Under the pieces are notes generated by a model. It had not been told where the DNA came from and did no database searches. It saw only the letters and a list, made by a program, of their open reading frames with translations. Below, one piece after another: positions 35,481 through 44,064 of a stretch of DNA of 64,000 nt. This DNA comes from Paludibacteraceae bacterium (GTDB lineage Bacteria; Bacteroidota; Bacteroidia; Bacteroidales; Paludibacteraceae): positions 1 through 64,000 of the forward strand of contig JAFTSS010000044.1 in NCBI GenBank assembly GCA_017467185.1, read 5' to 3'. Within the stretch, counting starts at the first letter, position 1. Each line of letters begins with the position of its first letter. A program made the translations under genes and the position numbers.

Positions 35481-37706
35481 ATGAAGAAAAAGTTATTTTT
35501 ATTGTGGATGTTATCTCTGTTTTGTTTTGTTCAATTGTGGGCAGAAGCAGGGATATGGCATTCGAGTATTAATATTTCTGTTAATGGCGAATCGGTAGAG
35601 TATGGAATAACTAATAGTGACGCTTTTGTTGGAGATAGTGAATTTCCAATATGCTTTACAACTTCGGTTTCAGAGTTGAAAATTAATAGTGTAACTGTTG
35701 ATGTATGGAAAGATAAAAAAGGTAATATTTGTGGAGGTGAGTATAATGTTACTGTAGTGGGTGCATCAAATTATGTGTTTGCTACACAAAAATTAAATAT
35801 TACGTGGGAAAGTGAAGAAACAAGTGAATATGGTAGTTTAAATCAAGTTTGGAAAAATACAGAAGGAGCTATTATCGATGTTTCAACGTTATCTCCGGGT
35901 ATATATACCTTAATTGTTGAAGGTAAGATGATTGGTAGTCTATCAAATAGTGATGATTGTGATGATGATTTTATTGATCAAACTATTTCATGTCAGTTTG
36001 TTATTGAGAATGAAGCATCAGAGGAGATATTGTTGACCTCAAGCATGGATGGTTTTGTAGCTCTTAGTGTTGTAGGTGAGCAAAATTGGTATTGGGATAA
36101 TGATTATAAATTTGCAAAAATAAGTGGATATAAGAGCGGAATCAATTATGCCAATGAAGATTGGCTAATTTCTAAATCTTTTGATTTATCCGAAGTGAAT
36201 AGTGCTACACTTTCGTTTACGCATATCATTAATTATGCTGTAGATATGCCATCAGAACAAACTCTTTGGATTTCTACTGATTATGTGCAAAATACAAACC
36301 CACAAAACGCTACATGGTCGCAATTGACCGGCTTTTCATATCCTAATGGAAGTTCGTGGAAAAAGGTTGAGTCGGGAGAAATTAATATTCCAAATAAATT
36401 TTTGAAAGAAAATGTCGTATTTGCTTTTAAATATACATCAACAACCTCTGGGGCTGCAACTTGGGAAGTTTATAATTTTAGATTAGCCACTTCTGGCGAA
36501 GTTAAAATTCCTATTTATGACGTAAAAGCAGTGGCAAATAATACGGCTTATGGTACAGTTTCTGGTAGTGGTAGCTATGAAGAAGGTTCTATTGTAACAC
36601 TTACTGCAACTCCATTTGATGGTTATGAATTTATTAGTTGGAATGATGGCGTAACCGAAAATCCGCGTCAAATTACTGTAACAGAAAATGTTATTTATAC
36701 TGCATATTTTGAGGAGATAGAGAAGAAACCTGCATGTCAAGATTATTATATGGATATTGAGGGTAAATTTGGGGCTACGTTGAAAACTGCATTGAATAAT
36801 ATTATAAAAAACCATACCGATGTGGGTTATGGTGGTTTGTGGCGGATTTATAAAGAGACTGATTATAAAGATGGCAAAGTATGGGATATGTATTCAACTT
36901 GCAATTGGACCTATTCTTCAGACCAATGTGGCGGTGGAGGTTATAGTGATGTGTGCGATTGTTATAATCGCGAACATACGATTCCACAATCGTGGTTTGA
37001 TGAAAAAACTCCGATGAAGTCTGATGCTTTTCATGTCTATCCAACCGATGGTAAAGTTAATAGTATTCGCAGCAATTATCCTCATGGCGAAACAAATGCG
37101 TCGCCTATTGGAGGTAAAGCTCTTGGTAAAATCGGCAGTTCGTCAGTATCGGGTTATTCTGGTACAGTCTATGAGCCTGATGATGAATATAAAGGTGATA
37201 TTGCACGTACTTATTTCTATTTCGTTACTTGCTACGAAGACAAACTATCAGGATTTGATAAAAATAATGTTCTCACTGGTGATACCTATCCTTCATTGAC
37301 TTATTGGTTCTACAATCTTATGCTCGATTGGCATCGCGAAGACCCTGTGTCGAAAAAAGAGACCGACCGCAACGAAGCTGTCTATAAACATCAAAAAAAT
37401 CGTAATCCATTTATTGATTATCCTGAATTAGCAGAGCATATTTGGGGCGATAAAAAATCATCAGCATTTTATTTCAATTCAACTGCAATCAAAGATATAG
37501 AATTTGTGAAATATGACGTATTTGTAGCCAATGGTCGTATTTCAATTTCTAATCTCAATGGCGAGCAAATCACATTGTTCGACCTATCAGGCAGAATGTT
37601 ATATTCAACCGAAACCACAACTTCTACCTACGAACTCAATGTCTCACAAAAAGGCGTTTACCTTCTTCGTATCAACAGCTCTGTAACAAAAATAATTGTA
37701 CAATAA
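35481..37706 (+). CDS. Secreted endonuclease I with anchor-J, InlB-type repeat and type IX sorting domains
   Basis: 741 residues. Signal peptide (1-22, ending LWAEA). After an N-terminal beta domain (about 23-170) comes a choice-of-anchor J domain (about 180-335: WYWDND, NEDWLISKSFDLS), then a divergent InlB B-repeat (about 345-410: GTVSGSGSYEEGSIVTLTA...GYEFISWNDG). The endonuclease I domain (about 415-660) has N-R-E-H-T-I-P-Q-S-W-F near 497 with the catalytic His, followed by the SDAFHVYPTDGKVNSIRSNY metal-site region. The C-terminus is a type A sorting domain (LFDLSGRMLYS, GVYLLRI, KIIVQ). Likely degrades extracellular DNA for nutrients or biofilm turnover. Confidence 0.9.
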   Translation: MKKKLFLLWMLSLFCFVQLWAEAGIWHSSINISVNGESVEYGITNSDAFVGDSEFPICFTTSVSELKINSVTVDVWKDKKGNICGGEYNVTVVGASNYVFATQKLNITWESEETSEYGSLNQVWKNTEGAIIDVSTLSPGIYTLIVEGKMIGSLSNSDDCDDDFIDQTISCQFVIENEASEEILLTSSMDGFVALSVVGEQNWYWDNDYKFAKISGYKSGINYANEDWLISKSFDLSEVNSATLSFTHIINYAVDMPSEQTLWISTDYVQNTNPQNATWSQLTGFSYPNGSSWKKVESGEINIPNKFLKENVVFAFKYTSTTSGAATWEVYNFRLATSGEVKIPIYDVKAVANNTAYGTVSGSGSYEEGSIVTLTATPFDGYEFISWNDGVTENPRQITVTENVIYTAYFEEIEKKPACQDYYMDIEGKFGATLKTALNNIIKNHTDVGYGGLWRIYKETDYKDGKVWDMYSTCNWTYSSDQCGGGGYSDVCDCYNREHTIPQSWFDEKTPMKSDAFHVYPTDGKVNSIRSNYPHGETNASPIGGKALGKIGSSSVSGYSGTVYEPDDEYKGDIARTYFYFVTCYEDKLSGFDKNNVLTGDTYPSLTYWFYNLMLDWHREDPVSKKETDRNEAVYKHQKNRNPFIDYPELAEHIWGDKKSSAFYFNSTAIKDIEFVKYDVFVANGRISISNLNGEQITLFDLSGRMLYSTETTTSTYELNVSQKGVYLLRINSSVTKIIVQ

Positions 37707-37730
37707 ACAATCTCATAAAACAATATAACT

Positions 37731-37768
37731 AAGAGATACATCTACATTAGGATGTGTCTCTTTTTTTT
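37731..37768 (+). terminator. Terminator after the endonuclease gene
   Basis: AAGAGATACATC and GATGTGTCTCTT form a stem with one mismatch around TACATTAG, followed by a T run. Confidence 0.88.
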
Positions 37769-37831
37769 GTTGAGTATATTTATTTCTATTTTTGTGTTTA
37801 ATAGAGATTCTTCTTTTTAAAATAATATTAC

Positions 37832-37975
37832 ATACCAGTAGAGACGTACGGCTCGTGCGTTCGCAAGGAGCAAAATAAAAGGAGCAGATTGGTTATCTGT
37901 ACCTTTGCTGGTAGGTTTATAGTATATTTATAGTACGTTATAGGTAAGGTGATATTATTGAGAAATAATATCTAT
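37832..37975. other. Gap with REP-like hairpin and AT-rich palindrome
   Basis: The gap 37769-38018 holds no gene I can support. GAGACGTACGGCTCGTGCGTTC (37837-37858) is a degenerate copy of the GTAGGGACGC palindrome family. A TACCTTTG (37900-37907) lacks a good upstream partner. GATATTATT/AATAATATC form a hairpin at 37951-37972. Confidence 0.45.
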
Positions 37976-38018
37976 AAATAGAAATGATTCGCTTTAACAA
38001 ATATTATATACCTAAAAT

Positions 38019-38050
38019 ATTGTGAATTTGAGAAGTTTTTTATATCTTTG
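38019..38050 (+). promoter_or_regulatory. Promoter for the DPP III gene
   Basis: TATCTTTG at 38043-38050 is a -7 element; ATTG at 38019-38022 sits 20 bases upstream. The 150-base leader contains GATGTGAGATGCGAGATGCGAG (38072-38095) and the CTCGCTACTTGCTACTAAAAATCTAA leader ending before ATG 38207. Confidence 0.5.
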
Positions 38051-38206
38051 CAAAGTTGTATATAGACACGAGATGTGAGATGCGAGATGCGAGATGTTGA
38101 GTGTTTGTGTGTAATGTAAACATTTGAAAAATAATAATTTAATAATAATAAACGAGCGAAGCGAGTAAGTCTCATATCTCGCTACTTGCTACTAAAAATC
38201 TAACAA

Positions 38207-40246
38207 ATGAAAAAATTATTCCTTATTGCTATGACCGCTGTGTTATTTGCAAGTTGTGGTAAAAAACAAGAAGCCACAAATCTTTACACTCCAGATCCTG
38301 AAGGATTTGACTATGTAGTTGATGCTTTTGCTGATATGCAAATTATGCGCTACCGCGTTACTGGTATCGAAACTTTGAGTCTTAAACAACAAGAGTTGCT
38401 TTATTATCTATCGGAAGCAGCACTTTGTGGTCGCGATATTATTTGGGATCAAAATGGTAAAGACCACCTCCAAATCCGTCGTGTATTGGAAGCTGTTTAT
38501 ACTTCTGATGTTGATAAAACTACTGACGATTTCAAAGCTTTTGAAATTTATTTGAAACGTGCTTGGGTGTCTAATGGTATTCACCACCACTATTCTGGTG
38601 CTAAATTTGTGCCTGAATTCTCACAACCTTGGTTCGAAGAGGCATTTGGTGCTTTGGCTCCTGAGGCTCTTCCTCTCAAAGAGGGTCAATCGGCTGCTGA
38701 ACTTCTTGCTATGATGAATGGTTATCTTTTCGACCCAACAGTGGCTCCTCTTCACAAAAATCAAGCTGCTGGCGTTGACTTGCTCGCTACTTCTTCTTCT
38801 AACTACTATCAAGGTGTGTCTCAAAAAGAGGCTGAAGATTTCTATAACGCAATGAAAGACCCTAACGACCCAGAACCAATTATGTTCGGTATGAACTCTA
38901 AATTGGTGAAAGGCGAAGATGGTGCGTTGTATGAAGATACTTACAAAATCGGTGGCCTTTATAGCGATGCTATGGAGAAAATCGTTTACTGGTTGGAAAA
39001 AGCTCTTACTGTAACTGAAACTCCTGAGCAACACGCTGCTTTGGAAAAAATGATTGAATTCTATCGCTCTGGCGACCTTAAAGATTTCGACGAATATGCT
39101 AAACTTTGGGTTAAAGATACTGAGTCGTTGATTGACTATGTATGTTGCTACACAGAAAGTTATGGTGACCCTCTTGGCTATAAAGCGTCTTGGGAAGCTT
39201 TGATTAACTTCAAATCGCTTGAAGCTACTGAACGTACAAAGAAAATCTCTGACAACGCTCAATGGTTCGAAGATAACTCTCCAATCGACAAAGAGTTCAA
39301 AAAAGAAGAATGTAAAGGCGTTACAGCTAAAGTTATTGTAGCTGCAATGTGTGGTGGCGACTGCTATCCAACTCCTCCTCTTGGTATCAACTTGCCTAAC
39401 TCAAACTGGATTCGTGCCGTACATGGTTCAAAATCAGTAACTATCGACAATATCTCTGAAGGTCGTGCTGCTTCAACAAAAGGTAGCGGTTTCACTGAAG
39501 AATTTACTTGGGGACCAGAAGAGGTTGAATTGCTCAACAAATATAAATTGATGACAGACAACCTTCACACTGACCTTCACGAATGTCTTGGCCACGGTTC
39601 AGGTAAATTGGCTCCTGGCGTTGACCCTGATGCTCTTGGTGCATACGGTGCTGTTATCGAAGAAACTCGTGCTGACTTGTTCGGTCTTTACTATGTAGCT
39701 GACCAAAAAATGGTTGACCTCGGCATTCTTCCTAACATGGATGCTTACAAAGCTCAATATTATGCTTATATTCAAAATGGTTTGATGACTCAAACTACAC
39801 GTATCAAACTTGGCGACAACATCGAACAAACACACATGCGTAATCGTCAATTAATCTCTAAATGGGTGATTGAAAAAGGTAATGGTGTAGTAGAATTGAA
39901 ACAACGCGATGGCAAATATTTCGTAGTAGTTAATGATTACGAGGCTCTACGTGGTTTGTTTGGCGACTTGTTGCGCGAAATCCAACGCATCAAATCTACT
40001 GGCGACTTCGAAGCTGCTAAGGCTATGGTTGAAACATACGCTATCACTATCGACCCAGAACTTCACGCTCAAGTTCTTGAACGTTACGAAGCTCTTAACC
40101 TTTATCCTTACAATGGTTTCGTAAACCCTGTTTATACTGCTTCATTTGATGAAAATGGCAAATTTACAGGTCTTTCTATCGATTATACAGAAGATTACGC
40201 TGAACAACACCTCCGTTATTCACGCGATTACTCTTTCTTGAAATAA
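38207..40246 (+). CDS. Dipeptidyl-peptidase III, lipoprotein
   Basis: Zinc aminodipeptidase of family M49 that removes dipeptides from N-termini of short peptides. 679 residues. The N-terminus is a lipoprotein signal (LFASCG, Cys near 19), so the enzyme should be membrane-anchored in the periplasm or at the surface. The zinc motif H458-E-C-L-G-H463 is the five-spaced HECLGH variant reported for Bacteroides DPP III. The second motif E-E-T-R-A-D lies near 485-490. Codons are unusually rich in C and CT endings compared with neighbours, suggesting high expression. Start at ATG 38207 after the CTACTAAAAATCTAAC leader repeat. Confidence 0.95.
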   Translation: MKKLFLIAMTAVLFASCGKKQEATNLYTPDPEGFDYVVDAFADMQIMRYRVTGIETLSLKQQELLYYLSEAALCGRDIIWDQNGKDHLQIRRVLEAVYTSDVDKTTDDFKAFEIYLKRAWVSNGIHHHYSGAKFVPEFSQPWFEEAFGALAPEALPLKEGQSAAELLAMMNGYLFDPTVAPLHKNQAAGVDLLATSSSNYYQGVSQKEAEDFYNAMKDPNDPEPIMFGMNSKLVKGEDGALYEDTYKIGGLYSDAMEKIVYWLEKALTVTETPEQHAALEKMIEFYRSGDLKDFDEYAKLWVKDTESLIDYVCCYTESYGDPLGYKASWEALINFKSLEATERTKKISDNAQWFEDNSPIDKEFKKEECKGVTAKVIVAAMCGGDCYPTPPLGINLPNSNWIRAVHGSKSVTIDNISEGRAASTKGSGFTEEFTWGPEEVELLNKYKLMTDNLHTDLHECLGHGSGKLAPGVDPDALGAYGAVIEETRADLFGLYYVADQKMVDLGILPNMDAYKAQYYAYIQNGLMTQTTRIKLGDNIEQTHMRNRQLISKWVIEKGNGVVELKQRDGKYFVVVNDYEALRGLFGDLLREIQRIKSTGDFEAAKAMVETYAITIDPELHAQVLERYEALNLYPYNGFVNPVYTASFDENGKFTGLSIDYTEDYAEQHLRYSRDYSFLK

Positions 40247-40256
40247 TAATTTTGTA

Positions 40257-40360
40257 GACACGAGATAAAAGACACGAGATGTGAGACCCAAAAGTCTTGT
40301 GTCTCGTGTCTTACGTCTATTATCTCTAAACACTAATCTCTAAACACTAAACTTTATAAG
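40257..40360. repeat. ACACGAGAT / CTAAACACTAAT repeats before riboflavin synthase
   Basis: ACACGAGATAAAAGACACGAGATGTGAGACCC is followed by its near-inverse TCTTGTGTCTCGTGTCTTACGTC, so this segment can fold as a long hairpin (about 40257-40316). Then CTCTAAACACTAAT is repeated up to the ATG. No FMN riboswitch is recognisable. Confidence 0.8.
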
Positions 40361-40361
40361 A

Positions 40362-40958
40362 ATGTTTTCAGGTATAGTAGAAGAACCTGCTGTTGTTACA
40401 GGTCTTCGTAAAGAAGAAGAAAATCTTCATATTACAATGCGTTGTTCGTTCACTAACGAACTCAAAATAGATCAATCTGTAGCTCATAATGGTGTGTGTC
40501 TCACGGTGGTAGATATCAAAGGTGATGAATATACTGTTACTGCAATAAAAGAGACCCTCGAACGTTCTAATCTTGGATTGCTTGAGGTCGGTTCGATGGT
40601 CAATGTTGAGCGTTCGATGTTGATGAACGGACGTCTTGATGGTCATATCGTGCAAGGTCACGTTGACCAAACAGCTCGTTGCACCGAAGTGCGCGAGGCT
40701 GAAGGTAGCCACTATTTCCATTTTGAATACGAAACAACAGAAGAGATGCGCCGTCGTGGTTATCTCACTGTAGATAAAGGTTCGGTTACTGTTAATGGTG
40801 TGTCGCTCACTGTTTGTACTCCAACTGACAATAGTTTCGAAGTGGCAATTATACCTTATACATTAGAGCATACAAATTTCTGCCAAATCAAAGTTGGTAC
40901 AATCGTAAACCTCGAATTCGACATTATCGGTAAATACATTGCCAGAATTAATTCATAA
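40362..40958 (+). CDS. ribE: Riboflavin synthase, alpha subunit
   Basis: Dismutates two 6,7-dimethyl-8-ribityllumazines to riboflavin. 198 residues, the normal trimeric form with two tandem lumazine-binding domains. The first starts MFSGIVEEPAVV and has S-V-A-H-N-G-V-C-L-T-V near 46-55; G-H-V-D-Q-T-A near 99; the second has G-S-V-T-V-N-G-V-S-L-T-V near 139 and I-P-Y-T-L-E-H-T near 163. The C-terminal I-N-S and stop (ATT AAT TCA TAA) are shared with an AATTCATAATGC repeat. Confidence 0.95.
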   Translation: MFSGIVEEPAVVTGLRKEEENLHITMRCSFTNELKIDQSVAHNGVCLTVVDIKGDEYTVTAIKETLERSNLGLLEVGSMVNVERSMLMNGRLDGHIVQGHVDQTARCTEVREAEGSHYFHFEYETTEEMRRRGYLTVDKGSVTVNGVSLTVCTPTDNSFEVAIIPYTLEHTNFCQIKVGTIVNLEFDIIGKYIARINS

Positions 40959-41058
40959 TGCATAATTCATAATGCATAATGAATGGATTTTATTAGTATA
41001 AATTGTTTAATGCCGGATGGTTAATTATGAATTATGAATTGTGAATTATGAATTGTGA
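40949..41058. repeat. TTCATAATGCATAAT and GAATTATG repeats joining ribE and the next gene
   Basis: AATTCATAATGCATAATTCATAATGCATAATG covers the ribE stop (40949-40981). ATTATGAATTATGAATTGTGAATTATGAATTGTG (41023-41058) covers the next gene's ATG. The repeats therefore supply the stop of one gene and the start of the other. Confidence 0.9.
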
Positions 41059-41608
41059 AATAGACAAAGATTATTTACAAAAATACGAAGAGGAGTTGAC
41101 TCAAAAACTTCTTCGTCAGGCGCACGATTTGCGTTGTGGGGCTGAGCAACTTTATCATACTGAGGATTTAGAGGAGATGTGGCACAAGATTGCTCCGCAA
41201 TATATGGTGGATGCTGTGCCTGAAATTGCTCAATATCCGACTGTGGCTATTGCGTGGGCAGGCTATCTTGGCATGGGACTTGCTCATTTGTGGGATAAGG
41301 ACTGGGAGGAGGTGCTTCGTCGCGAAGATGTATATGCTTCGTTGCGCGACCCTCGTGGTTTTGATGAGATGGACGAGTATATCATCGAAGGCGTGATAGG
41401 GTATTTGCTCGATAGCAAAACTGCTCAAGGTTTCGAAAACTTGATGCGTTCGCTTTCGCAAACCGCATTGGCTCAGATTCGTCACGAGGAGATTGAACCA
41501 CAAAGCGAAATGGCATTCCACGTCTTTGCACGTACTACCAAAGTCATGTTCCGCATCGGCGCAAGTTGCGAACTCTATCGCCTTGGCTACAAATATGAAG
41601 TTAGATAA
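41048..41608 (+). CDS. Conserved protein of unknown function
   Basis: 186 residues, soluble and mainly helical, acidic N-terminal half, with W-A-G-Y-L-G-M-G-L-A-H-L-W near 78-90 and no signal peptide. I do not recognise a family with certainty; composition and codon use are those of a real gene. The ATG and the next codons (M-N-C-E-I) derive from the GAATTATGAATTGTG repeat, and the stop (AGA TAA CAG) opens a GATAACAGATTACAG repeat. Confidence 0.6.
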   Translation: MNCEIDKDYLQKYEEELTQKLLRQAHDLRCGAEQLYHTEDLEEMWHKIAPQYMVDAVPEIAQYPTVAIAWAGYLGMGLAHLWDKDWEEVLRREDVYASLRDPRGFDEMDEYIIEGVIGYLLDSKTAQGFENLMRSLSQTALAQIRHEEIEPQSEMAFHVFARTTKVMFRIGASCELYRLGYKYEVR

Positions 41609-41634
41609 CAGATTACAGATAACAGATAACAGAT
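41600..41634 (+). repeat. GATAACAGATTACAG repeat, left arm
   Basis: Four units (GATAACAGATTACAGATAACAGATAACAGAT) run from the stop codon of the previous gene to the ATG at 41635. It is the reverse complement of the array at 41997-42125. Confidence 0.92.
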
Positions 41635-41994
41635 ATGAACAATAGTGTTACGCATATAAAAACTAAGGCTTTTGCAGTTAGGATTATTAAATTTTATAAA
41701 TATCTTACGCAGGATAAGAAAGAGTTTGTTCTTGCAAAACAAATTTTACGAAGTGGAACAAGTATAGGCGCAAATGTTCGTGAAAGTTATTCAGCTCAAA
41801 GTAACGCTGATTTTATTCATAAGCTACAAATAGCTTTGAAAGAAGCTGATGAAACAGCATATTGGCTTGAACTTTTTGTTGAAAGTGAAATAATAACAGA
41901 AGATATGTTTAATTCTTTGTCATCTGATTTAAAAGAAATATCTTCATTATTGGCAGCATCAATAAAAACGCTTAAACAAAAAAATAATTTATAA
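41635..41994 (+). CDS. Four-helix bundle protein, S23 / 23S rRNA intervening-sequence family
   Basis: 119 residues, all helical, with K-T-K-A-F-A-V-R-I-I-K-F at the start, QILRSGTSIGANVRESYSAQS near 39-59, F-I-H-K-L-Q-I-A-L-K-E-A-D-E-T near 62-76 and Y-W-L-E-L near 77. This is the family first found in intervening sequences of 23S rRNA and related to accessory proteins of diversity-generating retroelements. Here it stands alone, with no rRNA or reverse transcriptase nearby, between inverted copies of one short repeat. Biochemical role unknown; nucleic-acid binding is the family expectation. Confidence 0.88.
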   Translation: MNNSVTHIKTKAFAVRIIKFYKYLTQDKKEFVLAKQILRSGTSIGANVRESYSAQSNADFIHKLQIALKEADETAYWLELFVESEIITEDMFNSLSSDLKEISSLLAASIKTLKQKNNL

Positions 41995-41996
41995 AC

Positions 41997-42125
41997 TATT
42001 ATCTGTACTCTGTACTCTATTATCTGTACTCTGTACTCTGTTATCTGTAATCTGTACTCTGTTATCTGTAATCTGTACTCTGTTATCTGTACTCTGTTAT
42101 CTGTAATCTGTACTCTGTAATCTAT
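41997..42125 (-). repeat. TCTGTACTCTGTTATC array, right arm
   Basis: About 15 units of 7-8 bases (CTGTACT, CTGTTAT, CTGTAAT) in a row. Read on the minus strand they are GATAACAGATTACAG and GAGTACAGA, the same family as the left arm at 41600-41634, so the S23-like gene is bracketed by inverted repeats. Confidence 0.92.
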
Positions 42126-42131
42126 TAAATT

Positions 42132-42605
42132 ATGGAAATTTTTTTATTCATTCTTTCTGCGGTGTTGATTATTGTGGGGATTATTGGCGCAGTAGTGCCT
42201 GCGTTGCCAGGTCCGCCTTTGGCTTATGTGGGTTTGTTGTTGTTACAATTTACTGATAAAGTGCAATTTTCTACATCGTTTTTGGTGGTGTGGGGTATTG
42301 TTGTATTGGCGGTTGCAGTGCTTGATTACTATCTCCCTATTTGGACAACTAAGAAAGTTGGCGGTTCGAAAGCTGGTATTAATGGTAGTATAATAGGTAT
42401 GATTGTGGGTATTATATTCACGCCTGTGGGTATGATACTTGGCACACTTCTTGGGGCTATTATTGGCGAAATGGTTGGCGGTGCTTCGGGCGATAAGGCT
42501 TTGAAGAGTGGATTGGCTACGTTTGTGGGCACTATGTTGAGTATTGGTATTAAGTTGATTGTATGTGTCTCTTTTTTGATATATTATATTATTGAATTGT
42601 TTTAA
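42132..42605 (+). CDS. DUF456 family membrane protein
   Basis: 157 residues with four or five membrane helices. The family's start (FILSAVLIIVGIIGAVVPALPGPPLAYVGL) and glycine-zipper core (GMIVGIIFTPVGMILGTLLGAIIGEMVGG, 64% small residues) are evident. Function unknown in this family. It follows the repeat array directly and is itself followed by a GGGAGCAGGGAGTAGGGAATAAGG repeat. Confidence 0.85.
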   Translation: MEIFLFILSAVLIIVGIIGAVVPALPGPPLAYVGLLLLQFTDKVQFSTSFLVVWGIVVLAVAVLDYYLPIWTTKKVGGSKAGINGSIIGMIVGIIFTPVGMILGTLLGAIIGEMVGGASGDKALKSGLATFVGTMLSIGIKLIVCVSFLIYYIIELF

Positions 42606-42715
42606 CAGGGAGCAGGGAGTAGGGAATAAGGAACAAGGAACAGGGAACAAGGAATAGGGAATAAGGAATAGGGAATAAGGAACAGTGAATAAGGTGCAGG
42701 GAGAATGGAAGTAAG
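42605..42715. repeat. GGGAATAAGGAACAGG heptad array
   Basis: About thirteen 7-8-bp units (GGGAGCA, GGGAATAA, GGAACAA, GGAATA) beginning at the DUF456 stop codon. Same family as 12176-12275. Confidence 0.92.
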
Positions 42716-42760
42716 GTTTGATTTAAACTATTTGTGTGTTATATTGTCTAAAGAAGTATA

Positions 42761-42767
42761 AAGGAGG
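42761..42767 (+). promoter_or_regulatory. Strong Shine-Dalgarno sequence
   Basis: AAGGAGG lies seven bases before ATG 42775. Shine-Dalgarno sequences of this quality are otherwise absent from the gene starts I inspected here, as expected for Bacteroidota. Confidence 0.6.
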
Positions 42768-42774
42768 ATATATT

Positions 42775-43989
42775 ATGAAAAGAATAGTATTATCTATTTG
42801 TGTATTATCGCTTTGTGCAACACTTTTTGCTCAACGCTATGATTATGATGATATCTATTTTAATCCTAAAAAAGATATTAAACCAGTGGTTGTTGAGATG
42901 CCTAAAGTAGAGGATGAGAAACCTGCAAGTGTTGCGGAAGGGGCTTATTCTGAGGATGGTATGTCATATACTGCTCGTATCAATATGTTTCATCGTAATG
43001 ATGGAGATACGGCACAAGATCGTTTAGCGCATATTGCTGATCCTAATTACACAACTAATGTGTTTGTATTGACTGACGGTCAATATGTTGTGGATGTAGA
43101 TGGTAATAATATTGAGATTTCGGAGAACTATAATTATCCGTATATGGATTGGAGTAGTGCTTATTGGAATTATCCTTATTATTATGGACCATATTATTCT
43201 TCGAGTTATTATTGGAATCGTAGTTTGTATGGTTGGTATGGTAATTATGGTTGGTCAGTAGGGTATTACGACCCATATTTCTATGGTTTCTATAATCCAT
43301 GGTACGACCCATTCTACACTCCATATTGGGGATATACAGGATGTTATTATGACCCATATTGGGGACATCATCATCACCACCATTGTTATCCTGATTATTA
43401 TCCTAATTATGGCAGTGGTTCGCATCATCCAAAACCAGATTGGAGTAATTATAATAGGGGCGATGAAAATGAGCGTCGCAATTTCAATAGTTCGTCACGC
43501 ATGGCTGCCAATGTTGCTTCGTCTAATAGGGTAGCAACAACATCAACTTCAGCTGCAGTGCGTCGTGCAAGTGATAGAAGTGTATCTACATCAACTGCTC
43601 GTGGTACATCTACCTCTCGTAGTGCTTCTACTTCAACTAATACGCAACGTCGTAAGACTTCGACTTCTGCGTTGCCTGCTCGTCCAACAACAACGAGAGA
43701 GACAAGTAGTGCAATTTCGGCACCTATACGTTCTACTTCAGTTACTTTGAACAATTCGTCATCGGGTGGAAGAAGTTCTTCTTCAAGTGTCAGAAGTTCA
43801 TCGTCAACAACCACAAGACGTAGTTCTTCGACATCAACAGTGAGAAGTTCTTCTTCAACAACACGTAGTTCGTCAACATATCGTCCATCGTCTTCATCAA
43901 CTCGTTCGTCGGGTGGATTTAGTGGCGGTAGTAGTAGTGGCGGTGGCCGTTCGGGAGGTTCTAGTTCATCTTCAACACGACGTAGATAA
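42775..43989 (+). CDS. Exported Tyr/His-rich protein with Ser/Thr/Arg low-complexity tail
   Basis: 404 residues from ATG 42775, chosen because it follows a Shine-Dalgarno sequence and starts a signal peptide (to LFAQ). Residues about 20-105 are ordinary (YDDIYFNPKKDIKP). Residues 110-225 are Tyr/Trp/Asn/Pro-rich, with a run of six His near 205. Residues 240-404 are almost only Ser, Thr, Arg and Gly, ending in a Gly/Ser stretch and RRR. Similar Bacteroidota proteins are annotated only as hypothetical. The tail may be disordered or bind surface polymers or nucleic acid (speculative). Confidence 0.7.
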   Translation: MKRIVLSICVLSLCATLFAQRYDYDDIYFNPKKDIKPVVVEMPKVEDEKPASVAEGAYSEDGMSYTARINMFHRNDGDTAQDRLAHIADPNYTTNVFVLTDGQYVVDVDGNNIEISENYNYPYMDWSSAYWNYPYYYGPYYSSSYYWNRSLYGWYGNYGWSVGYYDPYFYGFYNPWYDPFYTPYWGYTGCYYDPYWGHHHHHHCYPDYYPNYGSGSHHPKPDWSNYNRGDENERRNFNSSSRMAANVASSNRVATTSTSAAVRRASDRSVSTSTARGTSTSRSASTSTNTQRRKTSTSALPARPTTTRETSSAISAPIRSTSVTLNNSSSGGRSSSSSVRSSSSTTTRRSSSTSTVRSSSSTTRSSSTYRPSSSSTRSSGGFSGGSSSGGGRSGGSSSSSTRRR

Positions 43990-44064
43990 TAGATTACAGA
44001 TTACAATATTTATTATCTTCTATTGTAGCTATATTTGCTATAGTAGCTATTAAAAAAAATAACT

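Noticed and set aside
40247..40361. FMN riboswitch before riboflavin synthase
   Set aside because: None of the conserved FMN-element segments is present; the gap is explained by repeats.
41635..41994. 23S rRNA fragment or diversity-generating retroelement around the S23-like gene
   Set aside because: No rRNA sequence, reverse transcriptase or template/variable repeat pair is visible on either side.
41997..42125. CRISPR array
   Set aside because: Units are 7-8 bases with no spacers; the array is a plain tandem repeat. The same holds for 21100-21205, 49026-49195 and 52533-52705.
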